Source: Bacillus pumilus
GTDB taxonomy: Bacteria > Bacillota > Bacilli > Bacillales > Bacillaceae
Reading direction: 5' to 3'
DNA length: 64,000 nt
NCBI RefSeq assembly: GCF_024498355.1
Contig: NZ_CP101833.1
Span: forward strand, 3,515,001-3,579,000
Part shown: piece by piece, positions 29,300 to 36,968 of the stretch
How positions within the stretch are numbered: position 1 is the stretch's first letter
Layout of the letters: each line of letters opens with the position of its first letter
Notes under the pieces: model-generated
The model's database searches: none
What the model was told of the DNA's origin: nothing
Seen by the model: only the letters and a program-made list of their open reading frames with translations
Program-made: the position numbers and the translations under genes

Positions 29300-29782
29300 A
29301 TGAAAAACGACATACGTGCTGGCAGATTTACAACGGACCATTCTGACTCGATTGTTGTGTTCATCATCGGAATGAGGATCAACAAACGCTGGGCGATCCA
29401 TCAATGGCTGCCTGTGTTCATGGCGATGCCTGGCATGATCAAAGAACTGTATACCCATCAAGACGAGCTTGGTTTCCTCGGGACAGAGAATTACTTCGGT
29501 TTACGCACTACAGCGATGATCCAATATTGGAAGTCAACAGATGACCTTCTTGCCTATGCCAAGATGGAAAAGCATTTGGCGGCTTGGAAGGCCTTTAATC
29601 AAAGAGCACGGACCAATGACGCAGTGGGCATTTATCATGAAACGTATCAAGTTCAAGCCGGATCATATGAATCTGTCTACGTGAACATGCCTTCCTACGG
29701 ACTGAGTCAAGCGAGAGCTTCTATTCCAATTGGTAAAGGAAAACAAACAGCGGAAGAACGGCTGGATACAACAAATTCCTAG
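29300..29782 (+). CDS. DUF4188-family protein (dimeric alpha/beta barrel-like)
   Basis: A 160-residue protein with the DUF4188 pattern: VVFIIGMRINKRW (about 18-31), LGFLGTENYFG (about 57-67), IQYWKSTDDLLAYA (about 73-86) and a conserved GIYHETYQV (about 113-121). The family relates to haem- or monooxygenase-like ABM folds, but its reaction is unproven. RBS AGAGGGGTG overlaps the PadR stop. Likely repressed by that PadR regulator. Confidence 0.82.
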   Translation: MKNDIRAGRFTTDHSDSIVVFIIGMRINKRWAIHQWLPVFMAMPGMIKELYTHQDELGFLGTENYFGLRTTAMIQYWKSTDDLLAYAKMEKHLAAWKAFNQRARTNDAVGIYHETYQVQAGSYESVYVNMPSYGLSQARASIPIGKGKQTAEERLDTTNS

Positions 29783-29809
29783 AGAGCGATTCTCTAGGAA
29801 TTTCTTTTT
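29774..29809 (+). terminator. Terminator of padR-DUF4188
   Basis: Stem of AATTCCTAGAGA with TTCTCTAGGAATT around a GCGA loop, then TTCTTTTT. The stop codon of the DUF4188 gene lies within the stem. Confidence 0.85.
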
Positions 29810-30423
29810 GCAACGGTCACAAAATGCTTTAATATGCGGGCTGTTAATCCCCAAATGGTGTATTTTTCATAATCATAAAACCATTCCTCAATCGAACGGC
29901 TCCCCCAGCGGTACTTCTCGCCATTCATGATTTTTTCATAGGGGAAATCCTCAGCTGGTGTTGGCTGAACAGACACATGATGTAGGTACGGCTCATATTG
30001 GCTGAGCCATGATAAAGGTATGGTAAAGGTCTCCTCCACTTCCTCTTGATTAAAGGAGTGCTTTACCTTTTGCTCATCAATGATGCCGACATACGGATAG
30101 ACCACGAAGGATGGAGAAGCAATGTAAGGACTGAGCTGCCCAAGGATCTCGACTGATTCAGGCGGAATGCCCAGCTCTTCATGTGTTTCTCGCAGTGCAG
30201 CTTCTTGTGCTGTTTCACCGCCGTCGAGTTTGCCTCCAGGGAAGCTAATATCACCAGGCTGTTTTCTCATGGTCAGCGATCGCACCTCAAATAAAATATG
30301 CCATTCCCCGTTTACTTGCACCAAAGGAACAAGGATCGCCGCTTTGAACGCTGTCTCTTCTCCAATAAACAACGGTTGTGATTGATGTAAGTCATTCTTT
30401 AATTGATCAATGAACAAGGACAT
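29794..30423 (-). CDS. Nudix hydrolase, CoA pyrophosphatase type
   Basis: A 209-residue Nudix enzyme. The preceding CoA-type signature is MRKQPGDISFPGG (about 53-65), and the Nudix box runs GETAQEAALRETHEELGI (about 69-86). Such enzymes split CoA or oxidised CoA into phosphopantetheine and ADP. The start is uncertain: ATG 30423 touches AGGTG, while TTG 30414-30417 region would have better spacing. Monocistronic, convergent with DUF4188. Confidence 0.88.
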   Translation of the reverse strand: MSLFIDQLKNDLHQSQPLFIGEETAFKAAILVPLVQVNGEWHILFEVRSLTMRKQPGDISFPGGKLDGGETAQEAALRETHEELGIPPESVEILGQLSPYIASPSFVVYPYVGIIDEQKVKHSFNQEEVEETFTIPLSWLSQYEPYLHHVSVQPTPAEDFPYEKIMNGEKYRWGSRSIEEWFYDYEKYTIWGLTARILKHFVTVAKRNS

Positions 30424-30507
30424 CACCTGTTTTCTGTTTCTCTTTCCTTTAGCGTATCATTGTTCACCTTTTGAATAAAGATGATCTTTCTGACAATTAT
30501 TTTTATC

Positions 30508-30542
30508 ATTTTGACAACTAAACTTGTCAAAATGAATATAAT
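30508..30542 (+). promoter_or_regulatory. Operator palindrome and -10 of the XRE-DUF3169 pair
   Basis: ATTTTGACAA (30508-30517) and TTGTCAAAAT (30524-30533) are perfect 10-bp arms around a 6-base centre. TATAAT follows at 30537-30542. The palindrome covers the -35 zone, so the downstream XRE protein probably represses its own operon. Confidence 0.65.
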
Positions 30543-30587
30543 GCTTTACAATCAAGGAAAGATTTCGATCAAAATTGAGGTGACGGA

Positions 30588-30794
30588 ATGAAAAATCGGC
30601 TAAAAGAGCTTCGTGCACGTGATGGATTGAACCAAACTGAACTTGCAAAGCGTGCAAAGGTTTCTCGTCAGACCATCAGCTTAATGGAACGCGACGAATT
30701 AATGCCGTCGCTCTTGCTCGCTGTTAAGCTTTCACGTATTTTTCAGGAACCCATTGAACGTATTTTTCTATTCGAGGAGGATGAACTCACATGA
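30588..30794 (+). CDS. XRE-family (Cro/CI-like) regulator
   Basis: A 68-residue protein that is a single HTH_3 domain (LNQTELAKRAKVSRQTISLMERDELMPSLLLAVKLSRIF). ATG 30588 follows GAGGTGACGG. It overlaps the next gene by 4 bases (ATGA). This size and pairing with a membrane protein is common in Bacillus for regulators tied to a transmembrane partner. Confidence 0.9.
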   Translation: MKNRLKELRARDGLNQTELAKRAKVSRQTISLMERDELMPSLLLAVKLSRIFQEPIERIFLFEEDELT

Positions 30795-31471
30795 AAACTG
30801 TATACAAGATGCTCTTAGGTGCTCTCCTTGGCTTTCTCGGTGCTTACTGTTTGCTGGCGGCCGAATTTGAAATGACACTTCTTGATATTGCATTCGAAAC
30901 GACTCTTGTCATCACTGGATTGACGATCCTATTGATCATTTATTGTTTTTCAGGAATTTCACGTATGAAGAAAAGAGTATCACTTTCGGTATCTGGTGAT
31001 GAGGAGGATGAACTGGAAGTAAAACAGTATCGAACCTTTACTGATTTGTCGTTAGCCAATACGGTGAGTACCATTTTATCCATTATTGCAATCGGTATGG
31101 CCATCGTGACCGAGCAGCCACTCTGGCTTATTCTTGTCAATGTCGCTTTATTTACGATCACCATTATCAGTTCTTATGCTGCGATATCGGTTCTAAAACT
31201 CGTCTATCCTAATCGCAATCTACCAAGCCCATCCGACAAAGATTATAGCAAAAAGCTGCTCGCCATTTCTGACGAAGGTGAAAAGCATGTGATGCTGGGA
31301 GGGCTGTTTCACACCTACCAAATGATGAATATGTTATTGATCGGTGCCATGTTTATTCTCATTGTATATTCCCTTGGAGCGAATCACTCTCAGCTCTTCT
31401 CGATCATGATCATAGGACTTGTTTTGATCATTCTGAATGCAAATTACATGTTGAAGATTAGAAATCGTTAA
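30791..31471 (+). CDS. DUF3169-family membrane protein
   Basis: A 226-residue protein with six hydrophobic segments in pairs (about 6-25, 35-55, 80-97, 105-130, 170-190, 200-220), matching DUF3169 membrane proteins that are usually co-encoded with a small XRE regulator. RBS GAGGAGG lies inside the XRE gene. Function unknown; may sense or answer envelope stress. Confidence 0.8.
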   Translation: MKTVYKMLLGALLGFLGAYCLLAAEFEMTLLDIAFETTLVITGLTILLIIYCFSGISRMKKRVSLSVSGDEEDELEVKQYRTFTDLSLANTVSTILSIIAIGMAIVTEQPLWLILVNVALFTITIISSYAAISVLKLVYPNRNLPSPSDKDYSKKLLAISDEGEKHVMLGGLFHTYQMMNMLLIGAMFILIVYSLGANHSQLFSIMIIGLVLIILNANYMLKIRNR

Positions 31472-31476
31472 ATGGT

Positions 31477-31512
31477 AAAAAGCACAGCGCTATGAAAAGG
31501 CTGTGCTTTTTT
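31477..31512. terminator. Bidirectional terminator (DUF3169 / cycA)
   Basis: AAAAAGCACAGC pairs with GCTGTGCTTTTTTT across an 11-base loop, serving both converging genes. Confidence 0.9.
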
Positions 31513-31519
31513 TCATCCA

Positions 31520-32866
31520 TTATGCAGCACGGCGTTTCTTTCGTGCATAAACCAAAAATAGAAATCCGAACCATACCGGTGTCAATAACAGCGCTGGACG
31601 TGTTGCGTCAGCGAAGAGCATGATCACGAGAATGGCGGCAAAAAGCACAAGAACACAAATATTCACAAAAGGTGTGAATGGCGCTTTAAAGGTAGATGCT
31701 GCATGCAGTTCAGGACGTGTTTTTTTATATTTCAGGTGACATATTAAAATAATACTCCATACCCAAATGAAACAAATGGCACTGATTGTTGTCACAATGC
31801 CAAAGGCTTGTTCAGGAATCAGCTTGCTTAAAAGAGCCCCGACAGATACCACGATCGTTGAAACAAATAGTGCATTGCTTGGGACAGCGTGTTTATTCAG
31901 ACGGCCAAAGGAAGATGGTCCCTGTTTTTGATGACTGAGATTATACAAAATACGGCTCGTCGAGAACATGCCGCTATTACAAGCGGAAGCCGCAGAAGTC
32001 AGGACAACAAAATTAATGAGCCCCGCTGCTACTGGTATACCAAGCAGTCCAAAGGTTTTCACAAAAGGACTTTCTGATGCACTGAGCTCGGTCCATGGGT
32101 TGATACATAATAAAACAAAGATCGCACCCACATAGAAAAATAGAATTCTTAATGGAATTTTATTAATCGCAGACGGAATGTTTTTTTGTGGATTCGCCGT
32201 TTCTGCTGCGGACACGCCAACAAGTTCCACTCCCACATACGCAAAAATCACCATCTGGAATGACAATAAGAAGCCTGTGACACCATTTGGAAATACCCCG
32301 CCATGTGACCAAAGGTTCGTGACCGTCACAGGCCCGGCATCTGTTTGAAAACCAATGATTAAAAGAACAACCCCAACGCCAATTAGCAGTAGAATCGTAA
32401 TGACTTTAATCAGTGCAAACCAAAATTCCATTTCTCCAAAAAGCTTCACTGTTAATAAATTAAACCCTAGTAAAATCAACAAACAAATGATTGCAGGAAT
32501 CCATTGCGGAATGTCAAACCAATACTGCACATACACCCCGACCGCAATGACATCAGCCATCGCTGTCATAATCCAGCAAAACCAATACGTCCAGCCAGTT
32601 ACAAAGGAAGCCCATGGGCCAAGATAGTCCTCTGCAATATCGGTTAATGACTGATAGCCTGTCTTCGATAAGAGCAATTCTCCAAGTGCCCTCATGACAA
32701 AAAAGATGGCCATTCCGACAATTAAATAAGCAAAAATAATCGACGGACCTGCCAATTGAATGGCCTTTCCAGAGCCTAAAAACAGCCCTGTTCCGATGGT
32801 TCCGCCTATTGCAATTAATTGAACATGACGGTTTGATAAATCTCGTTTTAATTCTTGTTGTGCCAA
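31520..32866 (-). CDS. cycA: Glycine/D-alanine/D-serine permease (APC family)
   Basis: A 448-residue amino-acid permease with 12 membrane segments. Blocks GGTIGTGLFLGSGKAIQLAGPSI-like at the start, TGWTYWFCW (about 98-106), GEMEFWFA and NFVVLTSAASA follow E. coli CycA closely. Start TTG 32866 is chosen because GGAGGAGGG is just upstream; the ATG at 32992 would read through the leader terminator. A glycine aptamer and terminator in the leader support glycine as substrate. Confidence 0.9.
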   Translation of the reverse strand: MAQQELKRDLSNRHVQLIAIGGTIGTGLFLGSGKAIQLAGPSIIFAYLIVGMAIFFVMRALGELLLSKTGYQSLTDIAEDYLGPWASFVTGWTYWFCWIMTAMADVIAVGVYVQYWFDIPQWIPAIICLLILLGFNLLTVKLFGEMEFWFALIKVITILLLIGVGVVLLIIGFQTDAGPVTVTNLWSHGGVFPNGVTGFLLSFQMVIFAYVGVELVGVSAAETANPQKNIPSAINKIPLRILFFYVGAIFVLLCINPWTELSASESPFVKTFGLLGIPVAAGLINFVVLTSAASACNSGMFSTSRILYNLSHQKQGPSSFGRLNKHAVPSNALFVSTIVVSVGALLSKLIPEQAFGIVTTISAICFIWVWSIILICHLKYKKTRPELHAASTFKAPFTPFVNICVLVLFAAILVIMLFADATRPALLLTPVWFGFLFLVYARKKRRAA

Positions 32867-32925
32867 TGTCAACGCCCTCCTCCGACACGATCCTATACTA
32901 AAATAATGAACCTTCAAAAAGTCCA

Positions 32926-32956
32926 TAAAAAAAGAGATTGGATGCGCTCCAATCTC
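32926..32956 (-). terminator. Riboswitch-controlled leader terminator of cycA
   Basis: Minus-strand stem GAGATTGGA with TCCAATCTC (32956-32948 and 32942-32934) followed by seven T residues, between the glycine aptamer and the cycA RBS. A second hairpin (32994-33015) lies between it and the aptamer and may be part of the switch. Confidence 0.85.
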
Positions 32957-33035
32957 ATGGTCATAAAAGAATAGCAAAATAGAGAAAAGCAATACATGGC
33001 ATCATCCATGCATCACAAATACAATATTTCGTACT

Positions 33036-33101
33036 CTTCTGTCCTTTTGCCTGAGATTGTGAACCCTTCGGCGCCGCACATACATGCGGTCTCTCCAGAA
33101 G
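33036..33101 (-). ncRNA. Glycine riboswitch, single aptamer
   Basis: The minus strand carries the gcvT-motif hallmarks in order: CTGGAGAGACC, a P3 hairpin CCGC...GCGG, GCGCCGAAGG, and CTCAGGCAAAAGGACAG, closed by P1 (CTTCT 33101-33097 with AGAAG 33040-33036). Only one aptamer is present. I find no second GCCGAAGG unit on either side. Confidence 0.93.
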
Positions 33102-33182
33102 CTGCTCCTGCCATAGTGTGACCCACAGCAATCATAGCCTTCGTTATTTACTTAAAATGTTGCTATTTCTGAATAATTTTAT

Positions 33183-33211
33183 ATTTTACGCCTCTAGAAG
33201 AAAGCTGTCAA
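33183..33211 (-). promoter_or_regulatory. Promoter of the cycA leader
   Basis: Minus strand: -35 TTGACA (33211-33206), 17-bp spacer, -10 TAAAAT (33188-33183). Start would be about 75 bases before the aptamer. Confidence 0.75.
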
Positions 33212-33382
33212 TGGTAATCTTTTAAGATTTTATCCCTTCTCTACCTGATGCAATATGACTTCACTTCATCAACACCCCCTGATAAGGTATAATAAATCAA
33301 AAGATGTTCGGCTCGTTTGATGGAGAAATCCATCTTGACTATGAACCAAAGTTAGGCAATCCATTGAAGTTGGTGAAGACAA

Positions 33383-34405
33383 ATGAAAAAATTGAACAAA
33401 CAGCGTGTCACATTACAGGAAGTCGCCCGGCATGCCGGTGTCTCGACTTCAACGGCCTCACTCGTTGTTCGAAACAATCCTAGAATCTCTGAAGCCACTC
33501 GAACAAAAGTACTGCAATCCATGGAGGATTTAGGATACGTGTACGACCGCGTCGCTGCAAACATGCGGTCAAAAAGCTCCAATATTGTGGGTGTTATCGT
33601 CACGGACATTTCAAACACCTTTATTTCTGAGTTTTTAATCGGCGTGCAAACCACACTTGAATCACTTGGCTATACCGTTTTACTCGGTACAACCTTTGAC
33701 AGTGTCGATAAGCAGGAACGGCTCATTTCCACAATGGTAGAGCACCGAGTTGGCGGGATTATTTTAAACCCAGCTTCGAAAAGCTCTACTAGGACGGTCA
33801 AACAGTTAAATCAAATTCGCACCCCAAAAGTACTAGCAAACCGTGAATTAGCGGAAGTGCATTGTGACTATGTCGGCGCTGATTATGAACAAGGCGCTTG
33901 GATGGCGGTACATCACCTTCTTCAAAAAGGACATCGACGTATTGCCTTTTTAGGCGGCATCAAGTCCTCATCGACTTGGATTGAACGCATGAAAGGTTTC
34001 AAAAGAGCCCATGATGAGGCAAACCTGACGATTGATGAATCTCTTATTATCGATATGGAACCTACCCGTGAAGGCGGGAAAGAAGCCCTTACCCAAGTCA
34101 TCGACCAGCCCGAGCCTCCTACTGCTATTTTTTGCTTTAGTGACTTAGTCGCGTTTGGGGTCATTCAGGAACTGACAGCACGTGACATCAAGCCTGGTGA
34201 AGACATCGATGTTGTTGGATTCGATAACATCCCTGAAGCTGAGATGTATCACCCGCCGCTCACCACTGTCTCATCATTCCCACGATCCATCGGAGTAAAA
34301 GCAGCGAACCTTTTATATCATAAAATGAACGAGCAGGATGAAGAGCTGCAGCGATTGATCCTAAAGCCTCAACTTCATATTAGAGAAACCTCTACATCAT
34401 CATGA
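33383..34405 (+). CDS. LacI-family transcriptional regulator
   Basis: A 340-residue repressor: LacI helix-turn-helix (VTLQEVARHAGVSTSTASLVVR, about 9-30) and hinge helix (about 50-60), then a periplasmic-binding-protein-like effector domain (about 63-335, with IFCFSDLVAFGVIQEL and DVVGFDNIPEAEMY). RBS is weak. It precedes the MFS-shikimate dehydrogenase operon, whose leader holds a 22-bp palindrome with a central CG, the usual LacI-family operator form. Effector unknown; shikimate or quinate is a guess. Confidence 0.92.
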   Translation: MKKLNKQRVTLQEVARHAGVSTSTASLVVRNNPRISEATRTKVLQSMEDLGYVYDRVAANMRSKSSNIVGVIVTDISNTFISEFLIGVQTTLESLGYTVLLGTTFDSVDKQERLISTMVEHRVGGIILNPASKSSTRTVKQLNQIRTPKVLANRELAEVHCDYVGADYEQGAWMAVHHLLQKGHRRIAFLGGIKSSSTWIERMKGFKRAHDEANLTIDESLIIDMEPTREGGKEALTQVIDQPEPPTAIFCFSDLVAFGVIQELTARDIKPGEDIDVVGFDNIPEAEMYHPPLTTVSSFPRSIGVKAANLLYHKMNEQDEELQRLILKPQLHIRETSTSS

Positions 34406-34408
34406 AAG

Positions 34409-34440
34409 GGAGAATTGCGTGCAGCAATTCTCTTTTTTTA
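34409..34440 (+). terminator. Terminator of the lacI-type gene
   Basis: 9-bp stem GAGAATTGC (34410-34418) with GCAATTCTC (34424-34432) and seven T residues. Confidence 0.9.
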
Positions 34441-34501
34441 TTGATCAAGTCAACTATTTCTTTATTTCATTTTTCTTTTTTTACATCACAAAGTCATAAA
34501 C

Positions 34502-34567
34502 TTGACACATTTAAAGCGCAGGAGTATATTTATCACGTTGCTTCTTTTGGTATATCGTTATACCAAA
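34502..34567 (+). promoter_or_regulatory. Promoter and palindromic operator of the MFS-aroE operon
   Basis: -35 TTGACA (34502-34507), 17-bp spacer, -10 TATATT (34525-34530). From 34546 to 34567 runs a perfect palindrome: TTTGGTATA, then TCGT, then TATACCAAA, placed just past the expected start point as a roadblock operator. The leader to the first gene is about 290 bases. Confidence 0.8.
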
Positions 34568-34753
34568 TTCGTCATACTATTATTTTTATTTAACAACAGT
34601 TGAAATTGATAATTTCTGATTCTGATCAAATCATGAAGATACACTTTCTTATCAAGACTGTTATTATTTTTTATTTTTAGTAGAACGATGTACTTAATGG
34701 AAGAACAGATGAATATTCATTATTTTTTCATCAATCACACAAGGGGTGTTGTG

Positions 34754-34807
34754 ATGGGCTTGATATTACAAAGGTACACAAATAATTTGACCCAAAAAGG
34801 GTTTTAA
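34754..34807 (+). CDS. Possible 17-residue leader peptide
   Basis: ATG 34754 with AAGGGGTG five bases upstream reads MGLILQRYTNNLTQKGF and stops 16 bases before the MFS start. It could couple translation or be chance; there is no obvious attenuator hairpin. Confidence 0.3.
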   Translation: MGLILQRYTNNLTQKGF

Positions 34808-34823
34808 ATATAGGAGTGGGAAC

Positions 34824-36005
34824 ATGAAAAATCCTTATATTAAATCGTCACTTGGCATGTATTTAAACTACTTCATGCTCGGCATGATCAATATTATTGT
34901 GGCTTCCAACATGGAAAGCTTATCTGAACGCTACCATGTGGATATTCCGAAAATCAGCTTGCTTGTATCGGCGATCGGAATAGGTAAACTGATTGCTCTC
35001 TTTTTCTCTGGACGGTTAGCAGACCGCTGGGGACGTAAGCCTGTCATTATTACAGGAAACTTTCTTTACTTATTATTCTTAATCGGAATTCCAACGACAA
35101 CGAATTATACACTCGCTTTTATCTTTGCGATTTCAGCAGGGATTGCAAACTCACTGCTTGATTCAGGGACATACCCTGCTCTAACAGAATCGTTTCCTAA
35201 AAAAGCAAGTTCAGCTTCTGTTTTAGTGAAGGCGTCCGTTTCAATTGGAGCGACTGTTCTTCCATTTATCTTGGCATTCTTTATTGCACATGACATCTTC
35301 TGGGGCTGGGCGTTCTTTGGACTAGGACTTCTTTATTTACTCGTAGGGATTTACTTGATCTTTATGCCATTCCCGAACCATAAGCAAGTCTCTTCACAAG
35401 ATGATCTTCCAGTGCAGGAACAAATGAAGGAAGAACCTAAAATGTTTGGTGAAGGCTTAGCTGTTGTGCTCATGGGATTCACGTCTACTGCATTGTTTGT
35501 CGTATGGCAGACGTGGCTTCCGCAACTCGGGTTAAAACTGATTGGACTTGGCACAGGACAAGCGACGCAGCTTCTTTCTTATTTTAGTATTGGTGCCCTT
35601 GTGTCTGTTCTATTACTATCGATCGTATTAGATAAATTTATTTCACCTATTATGGTCGCCATTATTTACCCAATTGGGGCATTCCTTGCAATGTTTTCAC
35701 TATTTCAAATCGAAACGTACAGCATTGTGATTGTCAGCACCTTTTTCTTAGGATTATTTACAGCAGGGATCTTCCAGCTGGCCATGAGTATTATGATGAA
35801 ATTATTCCCTACAAACAAAGCAACGGCTTCATCATACGTCAACATTGCGGCAAGCTCAGCGTTTATTCTTGTGCCGCTCATTACAAGTGGGTTGGTCAGC
35901 ACGTACGATATTAAAATGACGTTATTTTTCGATATGATCATTGCAGTCATTAGCGTATTGTTAGCAGTCTTTGTTTTAGGACGCATGAAAAAATTGTCTA
36001 GATAA
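34824..36005 (+). CDS. MFS transporter, probably shikimate/quinate uptake
   Basis: A 393-residue major facilitator with 12 membrane segments. Motif A is SGRLADRWGRKPVII (about 59-73). It begins MKNPYIKSSLGMYLNYF and closely resembles the opposing MFS gene at 36967-38160, so the two are paralogues. RBS AGGAGTGGG precedes ATG 34824. It is 18 bases before a shikimate dehydrogenase gene, which suggests it takes up shikimate or quinate. The substrate is an inference. Confidence 0.88.
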   Translation: MKNPYIKSSLGMYLNYFMLGMINIIVASNMESLSERYHVDIPKISLLVSAIGIGKLIALFFSGRLADRWGRKPVIITGNFLYLLFLIGIPTTTNYTLAFIFAISAGIANSLLDSGTYPALTESFPKKASSASVLVKASVSIGATVLPFILAFFIAHDIFWGWAFFGLGLLYLLVGIYLIFMPFPNHKQVSSQDDLPVQEQMKEEPKMFGEGLAVVLMGFTSTALFVVWQTWLPQLGLKLIGLGTGQATQLLSYFSIGALVSVLLLSIVLDKFISPIMVAIIYPIGAFLAMFSLFQIETYSIVIVSTFFLGLFTAGIFQLAMSIMMKLFPTNKATASSYVNIAASSAFILVPLITSGLVSTYDIKMTLFFDMIIAVISVLLAVFVLGRMKKLSR

Positions 36006-36023
36006 TAAAAGGAGATGTCAATT

Positions 36024-36926
36024 ATGACAAACATACATGAACGAAATATTGATGGAAAAACAAAATTAGTCGGTCTTCTTGCTACACCAATTGGACACAG
36101 CCTGTCACCACGGATGCACAACCTTGGATACACATTAACAGGTATCAACTATGCTTACCTAGCCTTTGAAGTAGGAAATGATGAACTAGAAGCAGCAGTA
36201 AACGGAATGAAAGCGATGGGTGCAGCTGGATTTAACGTATCTATGCCAAATAAAATGAAAGTGCTGGATTACTTAGATGAACTAGATGATTCTGCGAGAT
36301 ATACACGTGCAAGCAACACTGTTGTGAACAAAGATGGCAAACTGATTGGCTACAACACAGATGGTCTTGGTTACGTGAGAAACTTGATTGAACATGGCGT
36401 TGAACTAGCTGGACAAAAGGTAACACTTGTTGGCTCAGGCGGTGCTGCGACACCGATTGCCATTCAACTTGCACAATCAGGAATTCGTGAAATTAGTATT
36501 TTCGCTCGCAATGATCAATATTTTGTTCAAGCGGAAGAAAATGTGAAGTACATCAATGAAGAGATGAAATCATTCGGTGTCAAAGCGAACATTTTCCCAC
36601 TTGAAGACAAAGACGCTTTCCGCCGTGAAGTAGCTGAGAGTGCGATCTTAGCAAATGGGACAAGCCTTGGGATGAAACCATTAGACCAGCTTAGCATTAT
36701 TGATGACACGCTTGATGTACTGCGTAAAGATTTGATCGTGACAGATGTTGTGTACAACCCGCAAAAAACAAAACTTCTTGCTCAAGCACAGGAAGCGGGT
36801 GCCAAAACCATTAACGGTCTTGGAATGATGCTATGGCAAGGTGCTCTTGCTTACAAACTCTTTACTGGTGAATATATGCCAGTTGATCAAGTGAAACAGA
36901 TACTTTTTGAAAACGACCGTTTCTAA
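36024..36926 (+). CDS. aroE: Shikimate (quinate/shikimate) dehydrogenase
   Basis: A 300-residue NAD(P)-dependent dehydrogenase. The substrate site is GHSLSPRMHN (about 20-29), the catalytic Lys lies in NVSMPNKMKVLDYLD, NTDG (about 111-114) is present, and the nucleotide loop is VGSGGAATP (about 136-144). ATG 36024 is preferred to ATG 36015, which touches GGAG. Coupling to an MFS carrier and a LacI regulator suggests catabolic use (YdiB-like) rather than the housekeeping biosynthetic enzyme. Confidence 0.92.
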   Translation: MTNIHERNIDGKTKLVGLLATPIGHSLSPRMHNLGYTLTGINYAYLAFEVGNDELEAAVNGMKAMGAAGFNVSMPNKMKVLDYLDELDDSARYTRASNTVVNKDGKLIGYNTDGLGYVRNLIEHGVELAGQKVTLVGSGGAATPIAIQLAQSGIREISIFARNDQYFVQAEENVKYINEEMKSFGVKANIFPLEDKDAFRREVAESAILANGTSLGMKPLDQLSIIDDTLDVLRKDLIVTDVVYNPQKTKLLAQAQEAGAKTINGLGMMLWQGALAYKLFTGEYMPVDQVKQILFENDRF

Positions 36927-36930
36927 ACAA

Positions 36931-36968
36931 AAAAAAGACGACTTCCTGAGCGGAGGTCGTCTTTTTTT
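36931..36968. terminator. Bidirectional terminator
   Basis: 10-bp stem GACGACTTCC (36937-36946) with GGAGGTCGTC (36952-36961), A-run on the left and T-run on the right, ending both aroE and the opposing MFS gene. Confidence 0.9.

Noticed and set aside
33102-33182. Second glycine aptamer upstream of the first
   Set aside because: No GCCGAAGG or GGCAAAAGGACAG-type block occurs between the promoter and the aptamer, so the riboswitch is single.
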